DNA from: Roseomonas nitratireducens
GTDB taxonomy: Bacteria > Pseudomonadota > Alphaproteobacteria > Acetobacterales > Acetobacteraceae
DNA length: 64,000 nt
Assembly: GCF_017813355.1 (NCBI RefSeq)
Contig: NZ_JAGIYZ010000019.1
Coordinates: forward strand, 1 to 64,000
Reading direction: 5' to 3'
Made by a program: the position numbers and the translations under genes. The notes beneath the pieces were generated by a model. That model did not search any database, was not told where the DNA came from, and saw only the letters and a list, made by a program, of their open reading frames with translations. Of the stretch, positions 7,500 through 16,084 are shown piece by piece (the first letter of the stretch is position 1; the number at the start of each line of letters is the position of its first letter).

Positions 7500-7994
7500 C
7501 TACTGGGCCGCCGCCTGGGCTGGCGGGGCGTCCTCCTGCGCCGGGCCCGGGGGGCAGGCGCGGCCCATGATGCGGCCGTCGACGACGTCGGCAAGCGTCA
7601 TGCCGGCCAGGAACAGGCGGATCTGGGCGCCGAGCTCGGCCCAGAGGTCGTGGGTCAGGCAGCGATGGCCGGCGAGGCAGCCCGGCCCGCCATCCTCGCA
7701 GCGGGTGGCGACGATGGGCTCGTCGGCGGCCTCGACCACCTCGGCGATCGGGATCTCGGCCGCCGGGCGGGCCAGGCGGTAGCCGCCGCCCGGACCGCGG
7801 GCGGAGGCGACGAGGCCGGCGCGGCGCAGGCGGCCGAACAATTGTTCCAGATACGCGACGGACAGGTGCTGGGCGGCCGCGATGTCGCCCAGCGTGACGG
7901 GGCGGCCATCGGTGGCGCATTCGCCGCGTGCCTCGCGCGCCGCCATTTCCACCATGGCCATGACCGCGTAGCGACCCCGGGTGGACAAACGCAT
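7500..7994 (-). CDS. iscR: Rrf2-family Fe-S regulator IscR
   Basis: Transcription factor that senses cluster supply and represses isc genes when loaded. It has 164 aa: the N-terminal winged helix (MRLSTRGRYAVMAMVEMA, then HLSVAYLEQLFGRLRRAGLV, then ARGPGGGYRLARP) is typical of Rrf2. The cluster ligands are Cys99, Cys106, Cys112 and His115 (RCEDGGPGCLAGHRCLTHDLW). The first spacing is C-x6-C, one longer than in E. coli IscR. It heads the minus-strand cluster and probably regulates itself together with the desulfurase 5 bp downstream. The Pro/Ala/Gln-rich C-tail is not conserved in the family. Confidence 0.93.
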   Translation of the reverse strand: MRLSTRGRYAVMAMVEMAAREARGECATDGRPVTLGDIAAAQHLSVAYLEQLFGRLRRAGLVASARGPGGGYRLARPAAEIPIAEVVEAADEPIVATRCEDGGPGCLAGHRCLTHDLWAELGAQIRLFLAGMTLADVVDGRIMGRACPPGPAQEDAPPAQAAAQ

Positions 7995-8379
7995 GGGCTA
8001 CCCCGCTATCCCTGCAATGCTGCTGACACTTCCCGACATGATGCCGCTGTCGTGATTCTGTTATGAATCTGGAGGTCGGCTAAGTATATTGGCGCCGCCC
8101 CGGGACACGGGAACCTCCCCTGGGGCACCATGGACGACAGCAAGGCCAGTTTTGTTCGGTGCCATTGCGCCCCGCAGGTGCGTTGCGGGGCAACGGTATG
8201 ATTGTCGACCGGCGGGGTCAAGAATTCGCCCCCCGATCGGGCCGTGGTCCATGGCGGCGCAAGCCGATGATGCGAGGTTCCCCAAACCGCGGCGGGTCGC
8301 CGCGCAGGCTGGCTCAGGCCCTTCGGGGCGGGCTTGCCGCGCGCGACCAGCGGCAAAGCGCATTGGAACTGAACGCACG
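7995..8379. other. Intergenic region between divergent iscR and hydrolase genes
   Basis: No convincing gene. It must hold the promoters of iscR (minus) and the hydrolase (plus). A small dyad GATTC-N6-GAATC lies at 8054-8069, about 60 bp upstream of the iscR start, followed by AT-rich TAAGTATATT (8081-8090). I could not fit either to a known IscR site or to a good -35/-10 pair. The rest is GC-rich and featureless. Confidence 0.6.
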
Positions 8380-9048
8380 ATGCCCGAGGTCATGTTCGCC
8401 GGGCCGGATGGCCGGCTCGAAGGGCGCTATCACCACTCGAAGCGCCAGAATGCCCCTGTGGCGCTGATCCTGCACCCGCACCCGCTGCATGGCGGGACCA
8501 TGAACAACCGGGTCACCTATTCGCTGTTCCAGCGCTTCCAGGCGATGGGCTTCTCGACCCTGCGCTTCAATTATCGCGGCGTCGGCCGCAGCCAGGGCCG
8601 CTACGACGGCGGCATCGGCGAAGTGGCGGATGCCTGTTCCGGGCTCGACTTCCTCCAGGCCGTGAACCCCAACGCGTCCATGCTGTGGGTCGCGGGCTAT
8701 TCCTTCGGCGCCTATGTCGGGATGCAGGTGCTGATGCGCCGGCCGGAAATGGGCGGCTTCATCTCCATCAGCGCGCCGGCCTCGCACTACGATTTCGGCT
8801 TCCTCGCGCCCTGCCCCTGCAACGGGCTGATCTTCCACGGCGCGGACGACGAACTCGTGCCCGAGCCGTCCGTGCGCAAGCTGGTCGACAAGCTGAACAC
8901 GCAGAAGGGCATCACCATCGACTACCGCGTGATGCCGGGCGCGGGGCATGTCTATACGCCCGAGCAGACGGAAAAGGTCGTGGACGCGGCCGAAGACCAC
9001 GTCATGGGCGTGCTCAACCGCGGCCGGATGTCGCTCGCGGCCGACTGA
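8380..9048 (+). CDS. Alpha/beta hydrolase (dienelactone-hydrolase-like small serine hydrolase)
   Basis: Cytoplasmic alpha/beta hydrolase of 222 aa. The oxyanion region LHPHPLHGGTMNNRV, nucleophile Ser108 in GYSFGAY, acid in FHGADDELVP and His in GAGHVYT form a complete catalytic triad. This subgroup, conserved in alphaproteobacteria and annotated only as alpha/beta hydrolase, lacks a known substrate. The ATG at 8380 (MPEVMFAGPDG) is used because upstream residues in the open frame do not look like protein. A strong terminator follows 27 bp after the stop, so it is probably a single-gene unit divergent from iscR. Confidence 0.85.
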   Translation: MPEVMFAGPDGRLEGRYHHSKRQNAPVALILHPHPLHGGTMNNRVTYSLFQRFQAMGFSTLRFNYRGVGRSQGRYDGGIGEVADACSGLDFLQAVNPNASMLWVAGYSFGAYVGMQVLMRRPEMGGFISISAPASHYDFGFLAPCPCNGLIFHGADDELVPEPSVRKLVDKLNTQKGITIDYRVMPGAGHVYTPEQTEKVVDAAEDHVMGVLNRGRMSLAAD

Positions 9049-9074
9049 GCGGCATCACGATCCGACCAGGCCAG

Positions 9075-9108
9075 GGGCCGCCGGGCGATCCGGCGGCCCT
9101 TTTTCTTT
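9075..9108 (+). terminator. Rho-independent terminator of the hydrolase gene
   Basis: A perfect 10-bp stem (GGGCCGCCGG / CCGGCGGCCC) with loop GCGAT is followed by TTTTTCTTT. It is the clearest intrinsic terminator in the window. Between it and the next start at 9303, sequence 9109-9302 shows nothing else beyond the ribosome binding site GGAGGAA at 9291-9297. Confidence 0.92.
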
Positions 9109-9302
9109 GGGCGGCGCGACGCGGGGGGGAACCTTTCGCGCCAGCCTTGGCAAGCGACACTTCACGGGAACCGGGTCGCAGGATGCCCATGCGTGCGATG
9201 TCACGCATTGATCCAGATCACACATTCGACGGTCCGCCGCCGCCCTGGCACGGCGCGCGTCGCCCGTGCATCCTGCGCGCAACATCGCCCGGAGGAAGCC
9301 CC

Positions 9303-10265
9303 TTGAGCATCACGCGCAGAACGGCGCTGGCCGCCGCCCTCGCCGCCCCCACGCTGGCCCGCGCGCAGGGCGCCGGCTGGCGGCCGGACCGGCAGATCAC
9401 CATGGTCGTCGCCTTCGCCGCCGGCGGGGGCACGGACCTCGCCGCGCGGACCATCGCGCGCTTCATGGAAAAGGATCTCGGCCAGCCCGTGGTGGTGCTG
9501 AACCGGCCGGGCGCGGGGGGCGAGATCGGCTTCTCGGAACTCGCCCGCGCGCGGCCGGACGGCTACACGATCGGCTTCATCAACACGCCCACCATCGTGA
9601 CCATCCCGATCGAGCGGCGGGCGCGGTTCAAGCTCGACGACTTCGCGCTGATCGCGAACATCGTGGACGATCCGGGCGGGATGTGGGTGCTGGCCGACAG
9701 CCCGATCCGCGACCTGCAGGGCTTGCTGGCCGCGGCACGCGCGCAGCCCGGGACGATCGGCTACGGCACGACGGGGATCGGGTCGGACGACCACCTGGCG
9801 GTGCTGGCGATCCAGCGCGCGACGCGCACGGAATTCCTGCACATCCCCTTCGCAGGGTCGTCGCAGGTGAAGCAGAACCTGCTGTCGCGGGCGATCCCGC
9901 TGGCCGTGATGAACATGGCCGAGGGCATCGCGGAATGGCGGCAGGGCGTGCTGCGGCCGCTCGCGCAGATGGGTGCGACGCGCTGGGAACCGGCGGCCGA
10001 GGTGCCGACGCTGAAGGAGATGGGCATCGACGTGGTGGAGGGGTCCATGCGCGGCATGGCTGCCCCCGCGGGAATGCCGGCCGAGGTGCTGGAACGGCTT
10101 GCCCTGTCCGTGCGCCGCACGGTGGAGGATGCGGAATTCCAGGCGATCGCGCGCCAGCAGAACCTGCCGCTGCGCTTCCTGGCCCCCGCGCCGTATCGCG
10201 CGGAGCTGGAGGCGCTGAAGGCGCGCTACGAGGCGCTGTGGGCGCAGCATCCCTGGCGGGAGTGA
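9303..10265 (+). CDS. Bug-family tripartite tricarboxylate transporter substrate-binding protein
   Basis: Periplasmic solute receptor of 320 aa. It carries a twin-Arg-like signal peptide (ITRRTALAAALAAPTLARAQG) and the Bug fold signatures PDRQITMVVAFAAGGGTDLAAR, LNRPGAGGEIGF and RPDGYTIGF. Such proteins bind carboxylates and deliver them to TctB/TctA, or act as orphan sensors; no tctAB lies nearby. The start is TTG at 9303, set by the GGAGGAA 5 bases upstream and by the signal peptide; in-frame sequence further upstream is not protein-like. A DapA-family enzyme follows about 420 bp downstream on the same strand and may act on the imported compound, which is inference. Confidence 0.88.
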   Translation: MSITRRTALAAALAAPTLARAQGAGWRPDRQITMVVAFAAGGGTDLAARTIARFMEKDLGQPVVVLNRPGAGGEIGFSELARARPDGYTIGFINTPTIVTIPIERRARFKLDDFALIANIVDDPGGMWVLADSPIRDLQGLLAAARAQPGTIGYGTTGIGSDDHLAVLAIQRATRTEFLHIPFAGSSQVKQNLLSRAIPLAVMNMAEGIAEWRQGVLRPLAQMGATRWEPAAEVPTLKEMGIDVVEGSMRGMAAPAGMPAEVLERLALSVRRTVEDAEFQAIARQQNLPLRFLAPAPYRAELEALKARYEALWAQHPWRE

Positions 10266-10294
10266 GGCGGATGGTGCGCGCTGCGGGACGAGCC

Positions 10295-10689
10295 ATCGGA
10301 TCGCGGCGCCGCCGCGATCCGCGAGCGCGAAGCGCGACCGCGCCCAGACCGACCACCGCCCCAGGCGCGAAGGCAAGGCCCGCGGATACGGCCCGCCCGC
10401 CGCTTGAGGGCCAGCGAAATCGGATCGCGGCCCACCGCGATCCGCGAGCGCAAAGCGCGACCGCGCCCAGACCAACAGCCGCCCCCGGCGCGACAGTCCA
10501 CGGCGCGAAGGCAAGGCCCGCGGATGGGACCCGCCCGCCATCCGAGGGCCAAGCAAATCGGATCGCGGCCCACCGCGATCCGCGAGCGCAAAGCGCGACC
10601 GCGCCCAGACCAACCGCCGCCCCCGGCGCGACAGTCCACGGCGCGAAGGCAAGGCCCGCGGATGCGGGCCGCCCGCCGTCTGAGGGATC
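10295..10689. repeat. Three tandem copies of a structured intergenic repeat (about 124-138 bp each)
   Basis: Units start at 10295, 10419 and 10557. Each begins with a hairpin (GGATCGCGG...CCGCGATCC, 9-10 bp stem). Next comes the conserved block GCGCGACCGCGCCCAGACC preceded by GCGAAGC or GCAAAGC, a variable GC-rich part, and CGCGAAGGCAAGGCCCGCGGA with a second potential stem, ending in NGAGG. Unit 3 ends 4 bp before the next gene, so its GAGGGA supplies that gene's ribosome binding site. A fourth, diverged copy lies at 43888-44015. The stretch 10266-10294 before unit 1 shows nothing. Confidence 0.9.
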
Positions 10690-11580
10690 ATGAAAATGCG
10701 CGGCGTCTGGCCCATCCTCTACGCCTTCTTCGATGCCGAGGAGCGGCTCGACCGTGCTGCCATGAAGGCGCAAGTCGAAGCCTGCATCCGCGGCGGCGCG
10801 CACGGCATCGCGCTGCTCGGCCTGGTGACCGAGTTCCACAAGCTGACGCTCGTCGAGCGCCGCATGCTGATCGACTGGGTGCTCGAGGACGTGGCCGGGC
10901 GCCTGCCCGTCGCCGTCACGGTGAACGAGGCCGGCGTCGCCGCGGCGCGAGAGGTGGCGCGCGCGGCGGAAGCGGGCGGCGCCGCCTGGCTGATCCTGCA
11001 GCCGCCGCAGATCGCCGGGATGAACGAGGCCGCGCTGCTGCGCTTCATGGGCGCGCTGGCCGAGGCGGTCTCCATCCCCTGCGGGCCGCAGAACAATCCC
11101 TCGATGATGGATGTCGCGCTGTCGACGGGCGCGCTGCGCACGCTCAACCGCGCCCATCCGCACTTCCGGATGATGAAGGGCGAAGGCCCGATCCTCTATG
11201 TGCAGCGCCTGATCGAGGAGACCGAGGGCGCCTTCGCGATCTTCAACGGGCTGGCCGGGCTCGAACTGACGGACACGCACCGCATCGGCTGCGCGGGCAT
11301 GATCCCGGCCCCCGACGTCGCCGACGTGCAGGCCCGCATCTGGACCCTGATGGATGAAGGGCGGGAGGAGGAGGCCGAGGCGCTGCACCGGAGCATCCTG
11401 CCGATCGCGACCTTCATGATGATGCCGCGCACGGCCGAGCACTTCGCCGCCTACGGCAAGCCGTTCTTCGCCAAGCGGGCGGGGATCGGCGCGGTGCATC
11501 CGCGCCGGCCCTGCGTGGAACCGCATCCGCTGGGGGCGCGGATCCTGGAGCGGTTGGGGCGGGGGTTGCCCGCATTGTGA
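10690..11580 (+). CDS. Dihydrodipicolinate synthase/N-acetylneuraminate lyase-family protein with altered active site
   Basis: TIM-barrel class I aldolase family, 296 aa. The Schiff-base lysine is present (Lys163 in RMMKGEGP). However, the tyrosine of the usual YNxP motif is Gln134 (GPQNNPSMM), and the GTTGE loop reads GLVTE, so both catalytic threonines of DapA are replaced. It is therefore unlikely to make dihydrodipicolinate; a lyase or hydratase acting on another keto acid is more plausible. It is preceded by three structured repeats and, upstream of them, a carboxylate receptor gene. The start could also be the ATG at 10696. Confidence 0.8.
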   Translation: MKMRGVWPILYAFFDAEERLDRAAMKAQVEACIRGGAHGIALLGLVTEFHKLTLVERRMLIDWVLEDVAGRLPVAVTVNEAGVAAAREVARAAEAGGAAWLILQPPQIAGMNEAALLRFMGALAEAVSIPCGPQNNPSMMDVALSTGALRTLNRAHPHFRMMKGEGPILYVQRLIEETEGAFAIFNGLAGLELTDTHRIGCAGMIPAPDVADVQARIWTLMDEGREEEAEALHRSILPIATFMMMPRTAEHFAAYGKPFFAKRAGIGAVHPRRPCVEPHPLGARILERLGRGLPAL

Positions 11581-11594
11581 AGGGCGGGGGGGGC

Positions 11595-11610
11595 GAGAAG
11601 GCCCCTTCTC
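11595..11610. terminator. Small hairpin between convergent genes
   Basis: GAGAAGG-CC-CCTTCTC lies between the stop of the plus-strand lyase gene (11580) and the stop of the minus-strand protease gene (11612). It could serve both, but the loop is tight and no T-tract is present. Confidence 0.3.
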
Positions 11611-11611
11611 C

Positions 11612-12670
11612 TCACGCCCGAAGGGCCACCAGATCCGCCACATTCGCCGCCGTCAGCAGCCCCACCAGGCGCCCGGCGCCATCCTCCACGGCCACGGCGG
11701 GCGCGCCGGAGAGACCCTTCACCGCCTCGTTCAACGGCGCGCCGGGGGCCACGCGCGGCACCGGCGCCATCGCATCCGCGACCCGCGTCGCGGGCCCGGC
11801 GGCACGCAGCGCGTGGATGATGGCATCGCGCGTCAGCAGGCCCATCAGCCGCCCCGCGCCGTCCACGACGGGGAAATCCTGCTGCGGCGTGCGCAGCAGC
11901 GCCTCGGCGGCCGCGCCGACATCGGCGGTCGGCGGCAGCGCCTCGAAGCGCGTCTCCATCGCGTCTTCCGCCGTCAGGCCGCGCGTCGCGGCGCGGAAGC
12001 CGGCCTCGGCCGCTTCCCCCGCCGCGCCGAGATAGACGAACAGCGCGATGAAGATCAGCAGCGGCGCGCCGAAGAGGCCCGCGAGGCCGAGCAGGAAGGC
12101 GATCCCCTGCCCCACTCGCGCCGCGGCCTCGGTCGCATCGGCATGGCCCATGCGCAGCGCGAGAAGCGCGCGCAGCACCCGCCCGCCATCCATCGGGAAG
12201 GCCGGCAGCAGGTTGAACAGCACCAGGAAGGCATTCACCCAGAACAGGCGCGGCAGGAAGCCCGCGGTCGGGTCCTCCACCTCCAGCCCTTCCTCCGGCC
12301 CCGGCACGCCGCCGAGCAGCAGGGCGATCAGCAGGCAGATCCCGACATTCACCGCCGGGCCGGCCAGCGCGATGAACACTTCGCGCCAGGGCTCCTCGGG
12401 GATGGATTCCAGCCGCGCGACGCCGCCGATCGGCAGCAGCGTGATGTCCGGCGTCGCGATGCCGTAGCGCCTGGCCGCCGCGGCGTGGCCGAGTTCATGC
12501 AGCACGACGCAGCCGAAGACGAGGGCGACGAAGACGATCCCCGCCACCGCCTCGGCGAGACCACCGCGCATGGCGTGCATCGCGCCGATCCAGGCGAGCA
12601 GCAGGAAGAAGGTGACATGGATGCGGATGACCGTTCCGCGCACGCTGCCGATGGCGAATGACCAGGCCAA
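11612..12670 (-). CDS. Site-2-type M50 zinc metalloprotease with two CBS domains
   Basis: Integral membrane protease of 352 aa. Zinc ligands lie in HELGH (58-62) and in NLLPAFPMDGGRVLRA (Asp161). About five hydrophobic segments span residues 13-215. Two CBS domains, about 237-290 and 297-350, probably bind an adenosine nucleotide and gate the protease. This architecture is a known S2P subgroup (SpoIVFB-like). The cleaved membrane protein is unknown. The start is TTG at 12670, chosen because GGAGGGG precedes it and no ATG lies at the right place. It follows anmK by 44 bp on the same strand. Confidence 0.88.
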   Translation of the reverse strand: MAWSFAIGSVRGTVIRIHVTFFLLLAWIGAMHAMRGGLAEAVAGIVFVALVFGCVVLHELGHAAAARRYGIATPDITLLPIGGVARLESIPEEPWREVFIALAGPAVNVGICLLIALLLGGVPGPEEGLEVEDPTAGFLPRLFWVNAFLVLFNLLPAFPMDGGRVLRALLALRMGHADATEAAARVGQGIAFLLGLAGLFGAPLLIFIALFVYLGAAGEAAEAGFRAATRGLTAEDAMETRFEALPPTADVGAAAEALLRTPQQDFPVVDGAGRLMGLLTRDAIIHALRAAGPATRVADAMAPVPRVAPGAPLNEAVKGLSGAPAVAVEDGAGRLVGLLTAANVADLVALRA

Positions 12671-12714
12671 GGATCGCCCCTCCGTGATCCCCGCAGCCTA
12701 GCAGGAGATGCGGG

Positions 12715-13812
12715 CTACAGCAGCGATCCCACGATCCGCCCGCCCGGCAGCGGCCGCGGCGCGCCGGTCGTGCCGGGGAAGGTGATGGGCAGGCCGCGCG
12801 CGACGCGCACCGCGAGCAGCCCGAAGGCCTGCGCTTCCAGCGCATCCCCGTCCCAGCCCGCGACCTCCACCGGGCGCACCGGTTCCTCCAGCGCACCGGC
12901 CAGGGCGCGCATCAGCGCCGGGTTGCGCCGCCCGCCGCCGGCGACCAGCCATTGCAGCGGCGGGTCGGGGAACAGCCTGGCCGCGGCCGCGACGCAGACG
13001 GCGCAGAAGGCGCACAGCGTCGCCGCGCCATCCGCCGCCGAAAGCTCCGCCGCGCCCGCTTCCTTCAGCGCCCGGTCAAAATCCAGCCGGTCGAGCGATT
13101 TCGGCGGCGGCGCGGACAAATAGGGATGCGCCATCAGCCGCCCCAGCACCGCCCCATCCGCCTGGCCCGCCAGGGCGAGCTTGCCCGCCGCGTCGTAATC
13201 CTTGCCCGTGTGCTTGCGCGCCCAGTCGTCGAGCGGCCCGTTGGCGGGGCCGGTGTCGAAGGCGAGCATCTCCCCGCCCTCCCCCAGCCAGGTGACGTTC
13301 GCGACGCCCCCCAGGTTGAGGATGGCGAGCGGCTTGGGCAGCGGCTGGGACAGCGCGCGATGGAAGACCGGCACGAGCGGCGCGCCCTGCCCGCCGGCGG
13401 CGACATCGGCCGAGCGGAAATCATAGGCGACGGTCATGCCCGTCCGCCGCGCGAGTTCCGTCGCATCCCCCACCTGCCAGGTGAAGGGCGCGACGTTGCG
13501 CCCCGCCACGGGCGGGCGGTGCAGGATGGTCTGGCCGTGGAAGCCGATGAGGTCCGCCTCCAGGCCGAGCGCCTCCACCGCCTCGGCATGGCGGTCGGTG
13601 ATGCGCTTCACGGCGTCGAGCAGATCGGGATCGTTCGCCGCCAGGGTCTCGGCCCGGTCCAGCAGGGCGCGCAGCTGGCGCCGCAGCTTCGGGTCGTAGG
13701 GCAGGGTCAGCCGCGGGCCGATCCGCCCGATCGTCTCCCCGTCCGTCTCGAGATAGGCCGCGTCCACCCCGTCCAGCGAGGTGCCGCTCATGAGCCCGAT
13801 GGTTCTCAGCAT
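12715..13812 (-). CDS. anmK: Anhydro-N-acetylmuramic acid kinase
   Basis: Phosphorylates and opens 1,6-anhydro-MurNAc released from the cell wall, giving MurNAc-6-phosphate for recycling. The 365 aa protein matches the family end to end: GLMSGTSLDGVDAAYL at the N-terminus, LNLGGVANVTW, FDTGPANGPLDDW, and VAGGGRRNPALM near the C-terminus, the ASKHA-fold phosphate- and sugar-binding motifs. MurQ is not in the window. It is transcribed away from tyrS. Confidence 0.95.
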   Translation of the reverse strand: MLRTIGLMSGTSLDGVDAAYLETDGETIGRIGPRLTLPYDPKLRRQLRALLDRAETLAANDPDLLDAVKRITDRHAEAVEALGLEADLIGFHGQTILHRPPVAGRNVAPFTWQVGDATELARRTGMTVAYDFRSADVAAGGQGAPLVPVFHRALSQPLPKPLAILNLGGVANVTWLGEGGEMLAFDTGPANGPLDDWARKHTGKDYDAAGKLALAGQADGAVLGRLMAHPYLSAPPPKSLDRLDFDRALKEAGAAELSAADGAATLCAFCAVCVAAAARLFPDPPLQWLVAGGGRRNPALMRALAGALEEPVRPVEVAGWDGDALEAQAFGLLAVRVARGLPITFPGTTGAPRPLPGGRIVGSLL

Positions 13813-13856
13813 TCGGCAGGCATAGAGCCAGATGACGGGTCTGTCAGGCCACCCCG

Positions 13857-14159
13857 CTAGAGCCAGCCGAAATGCCTGAGCCAGTGACGGCGGACCTCCC
13901 AGATGTCCGGTTCATTCGGCGGTTCTGCAAGACGCACCATTTGACCAACCTGCACCCAGGTGCTGGAACCCGCGTCCCAGGTGAACCGGATGTCCACCAG
14001 CATCAACAACTCGTTGATGTTGACCGACACGATGGTGCCGGGAACGATCGAGAACGGCAGCGGCGTCGGGAGCGAAGCCATGTGCCTGACGGTCTTCCCG
14101 TCCAGATCCACGACGCGCCATCCGCCGGCTTGTCCCGTATCCGCGCTGCTACCCGTCAT
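13857..14159 (-). CDS. Hypothetical protein, 100 aa
   Basis: Not recognised. The frame has a clear ATG and TAG and a protein-like pattern of alternating hydrophobic and polar residues (FSIVPGTIVSVNINELLMLVDIRF, then WDAGSSTWVQVGQMVRL), suggesting a small beta-rich fold with several tryptophans and no signal peptide or membrane segment. GC content is lower than in neighbouring genes. A plus-strand frame (13872-14303) overlaps it but is Arg/Pro-rich and less protein-like. It sits alone between anmK and tyrS. Confidence 0.5.
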   Translation of the reverse strand: MTGSSADTGQAGGWRVVDLDGKTVRHMASLPTPLPFSIVPGTIVSVNINELLMLVDIRFTWDAGSSTWVQVGQMVRLAEPPNEPDIWEVRRHWLRHFGWL

Positions 14160-14299
14160 GTTCGCATCCCAGGTGACCGGGGACAGACGTTACGGACCCG
14201 CGTCGCGCTGGACAATGCTTTCCCCCCCGCGTCCGGCGTGATAGCCCGCCGGTCCCGTCGGGCGAGCGCCCGGATGCCACGGAACGAGATCACGTCACC

Positions 14300-15526
14300 A
14301 TGAGCGGCCCGAACAGCGACTTCCTGCGCATTGCCAAGGAACGCGGCTATGTCCACCAGACCTCGGACGAGGCGGAGCTGGACGCCGCGCTGAACAAGGG
14401 CGGGCTCGTCGCCTATATCGGCTACGACTGCACGGCCGACAGCCTGCATGTGGGCCACCTGCTGCCGACCATGCTGCTGCGCCTGCTGCAGAAGACCGGC
14501 GGGCGCCCCATCGCGCTGATCGGCGGCGGCACCACCAAGGTGGGCGACCCGTCCGGCAAGGACGAGGCGCGGCAGCTGCTGACCGAGGAGATCATCGAGG
14601 CGAACAAGGTCGGCATCCGCCGCACCTTCGAGGCGCTGCTCGACTTCAAGTCGGGCGCGATGATGCTCGACAACGCCGAATGGCTCGACGAACTCCGCTA
14701 CATCCCCTTCCTGCGCGACGTGGGCCGGCATTTCAGCGTGAACCGCATGCTGACCATGGACAGCGTGAAGCTGCGGCTGGAACGCGAGCATTCGCTGAGC
14801 TTCCTCGAGTTCAACTACATGCTGCTGCAATCCTACGACTTCCTGGAACTGCACCGCCGCCACGGCGCCGTGCTGCAGATGGGCGGGTCCGACCAGTGGG
14901 GGAACATCGTCATGGGGGCGGAACTCATCCGCCGCATGGCGGGCGGGCATGCGCATGTGCTGACGACGCCGCTGCTGACCACCGCCTCCGGCGCCAAGAT
15001 GGGCAAGACGGCCGCCGGCGCGGTGTGGCTGAACCCGGACCGGCTCGGCCCCTATGACTACTGGCAGTTCTGGCGGAACACGGAGGATGCGGATGTGGGC
15101 CGCTTCCTCGCCCTGTTCACCGAATTGCCGATGGAGGAGGTCCGCCGCCTCGGCGCGCTGGCCGGCGCCGAGGTGAACGAGGCGAAGAAGGTGCTGGCGA
15201 CCGAGGCGACCGCGCTGCTGCATGGCCGCGCGGCGGCCGAGGAAGCGGCCGAGACGGCGCGGCGTGCCTTCGAGGAAGGGGCGGCGGCGGAGACGCTGCC
15301 CAGCATCACCGCCACGCTGCCCGCGCCCTTCGTCGACCTCGCCGTGCAGGCGGGCCTCGCCGGGAGCAAGGGCGAGGCGCGGCGGCTGATCGCGCAGAAC
15401 GGGCTGCGGCTGAACGACGCGGTCGTCAGCGACGTGGCGCTGAGCGTGACCGCCGCCGACCTGCGCGACGGTGCGGCGAAGCTTTCGGCCGGGCGGAAGC
15501 GCCACGTGCTGGTGCGCGCGGGCTGA
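14300..15526 (+). CDS. tyrS: Tyrosyl-tRNA synthetase
   Basis: Charges tRNA-Tyr. It has 408 aa, the bacterial TyrRS length. The class I signature is HVGH ([13 protein letters not shown], near residue 52). The KMSKS-like loop is [13 protein letters not shown] near residue 234, the Gly variant normal in bacterial TyrRS. The substrate pocket motif [11 protein letters not shown] is present. A C-terminal S4 RNA-binding domain (about 340-405, [22 protein letters not shown]) binds the tRNA. It is monocistronic and convergent with the next gene, 12 bp apart. Confidence 0.97.
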   Translation: MSGPNSDFLRIAKERGYVHQTSDEAELDAALNKGGLVAYIGYDCTADSLHVGHLLPTMLLRLLQKTGGRPIALIGGGTTKVGDPSGKDEARQLLTEEIIEANKVGIRRTFEALLDFKSGAMMLDNAEWLDELRYIPFLRDVGRHFSVNRMLTMDSVKLRLEREHSLSFLEFNYMLLQSYDFLELHRRHGAVLQMGGSDQWGNIVMGAELIRRMAGGHAHVLTTPLLTTASGAKMGKTAAGAVWLNPDRLGPYDYWQFWRNTEDADVGRFLALFTELPMEEVRRLGALAGAEVNEAKKVLATEATALLHGRAAAEEAAETARRAFEEGAAAETLPSITATLPAPFVDLAVQAGLAGSKGEARRLIAQNGLRLNDAVVSDVALSVTAADLRDGAAKLSAGRKRHVLVRAG

Positions 15527-15538
15527 ACGCCCGCGCCT

Positions 15539-16084
15539 TCAGCTGGCGCCGATATAGACGGCGATGCCGGTGAAGGCGAAGGCACCGGCGCCGAGCCCGC
15601 CCTGGATCTGCGGCGCCTCATAGAGCGCGCGGCCGAAGCTCGGCAGGTTGGGCGGGATGGTGATGCGCGTCCGGCAGAGGAAGCGCGTCGAGAAGATCCC
15701 GACATCGTTGAATTCCAGCGACGCCACCTGCGCTCCGACGACGATGGCCGAGGCGCCGGCGGAGACGATGCTGAAGGAGGATCGCTGCAGGTCCCGGCAG
15801 GAACAGGTGCCGTCCATGGCCGACCAGCCGTAGCTGTCGGTCGGCGGATGGAAGTTCGGGTTGATCAGCTGGCGGACGACATCCGCATACGGAATGCCGA
15901 CCGCGCTGCCGATGCTGCCCCCGACGCCGGCCCCGCCCGCGATGGCGATGAAGACCGGCTTCACCGGCACGTCCGGCGAACGCCATTGCAGGAAGAAGAC
16001 CCCGCCGCCGAGCACGGCCGCACCGCCCATCTGCGCGACCACGCAGCATTCCCATCGGGACGAACGCGCTTCCCACCAGCCCAT
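15539..16084 (-). CDS. Hypothetical protein, 181 aa
   Basis: Not recognised. Codon use is less GC-biased than its neighbours. It has a Gly-rich hydrophobic stretch (VFIAIAGGAGVGGSIGSAVGIPYADVV, about 44-70), a CSCRD motif near residue 94, and a C-terminal Gly/Ala hydrophobic end (LGAGAFAFTGIAVYIG). The pattern suggests membrane association or export, but there is no clear signal peptide. The start may instead be the internal ATG encoding MGGAAVLGGG. No neighbour suggests a function. Confidence 0.5.
   Translation of the reverse strand: MGWWEARSSRWECCVVAQMGGAAVLGGGVFFLQWRSPDVPVKPVFIAIAGGAGVGGSIGSAVGIPYADVVRQLINPNFHPPTDSYGWSAMDGTCSCRDLQRSSFSIVSAGASAIVVGAQVASLEFNDVGIFSTRFLCRTRITIPPNLPSFGRALYEAPQIQGGLGAGAFAFTGIAVYIGAS

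Noticed and set aside
8060-8379. Upstream extension of the alpha/beta hydrolase
   Set aside because: The frame is open from 8089, but the residues are low-complexity and family similarity begins only at the ATG at 8380.
10295-10689. CRISPR array
   Set aside because: The three units are long (124-138 bp) and similar throughout, with no short repeat/unique spacer alternation and no cas genes.
11581-11611. Third copy of the hairpin repeat that flanks the MNT gene
   Set aside because: It shares only a G-run followed by GCGAG; the palindrome and flanks differ.
13872-14303. Alternative plus-strand gene before tyrS
   Set aside because: Its Arg/Pro/His-rich product is less protein-like than the overlapping minus-strand frame, and it would run into the tyrS start.
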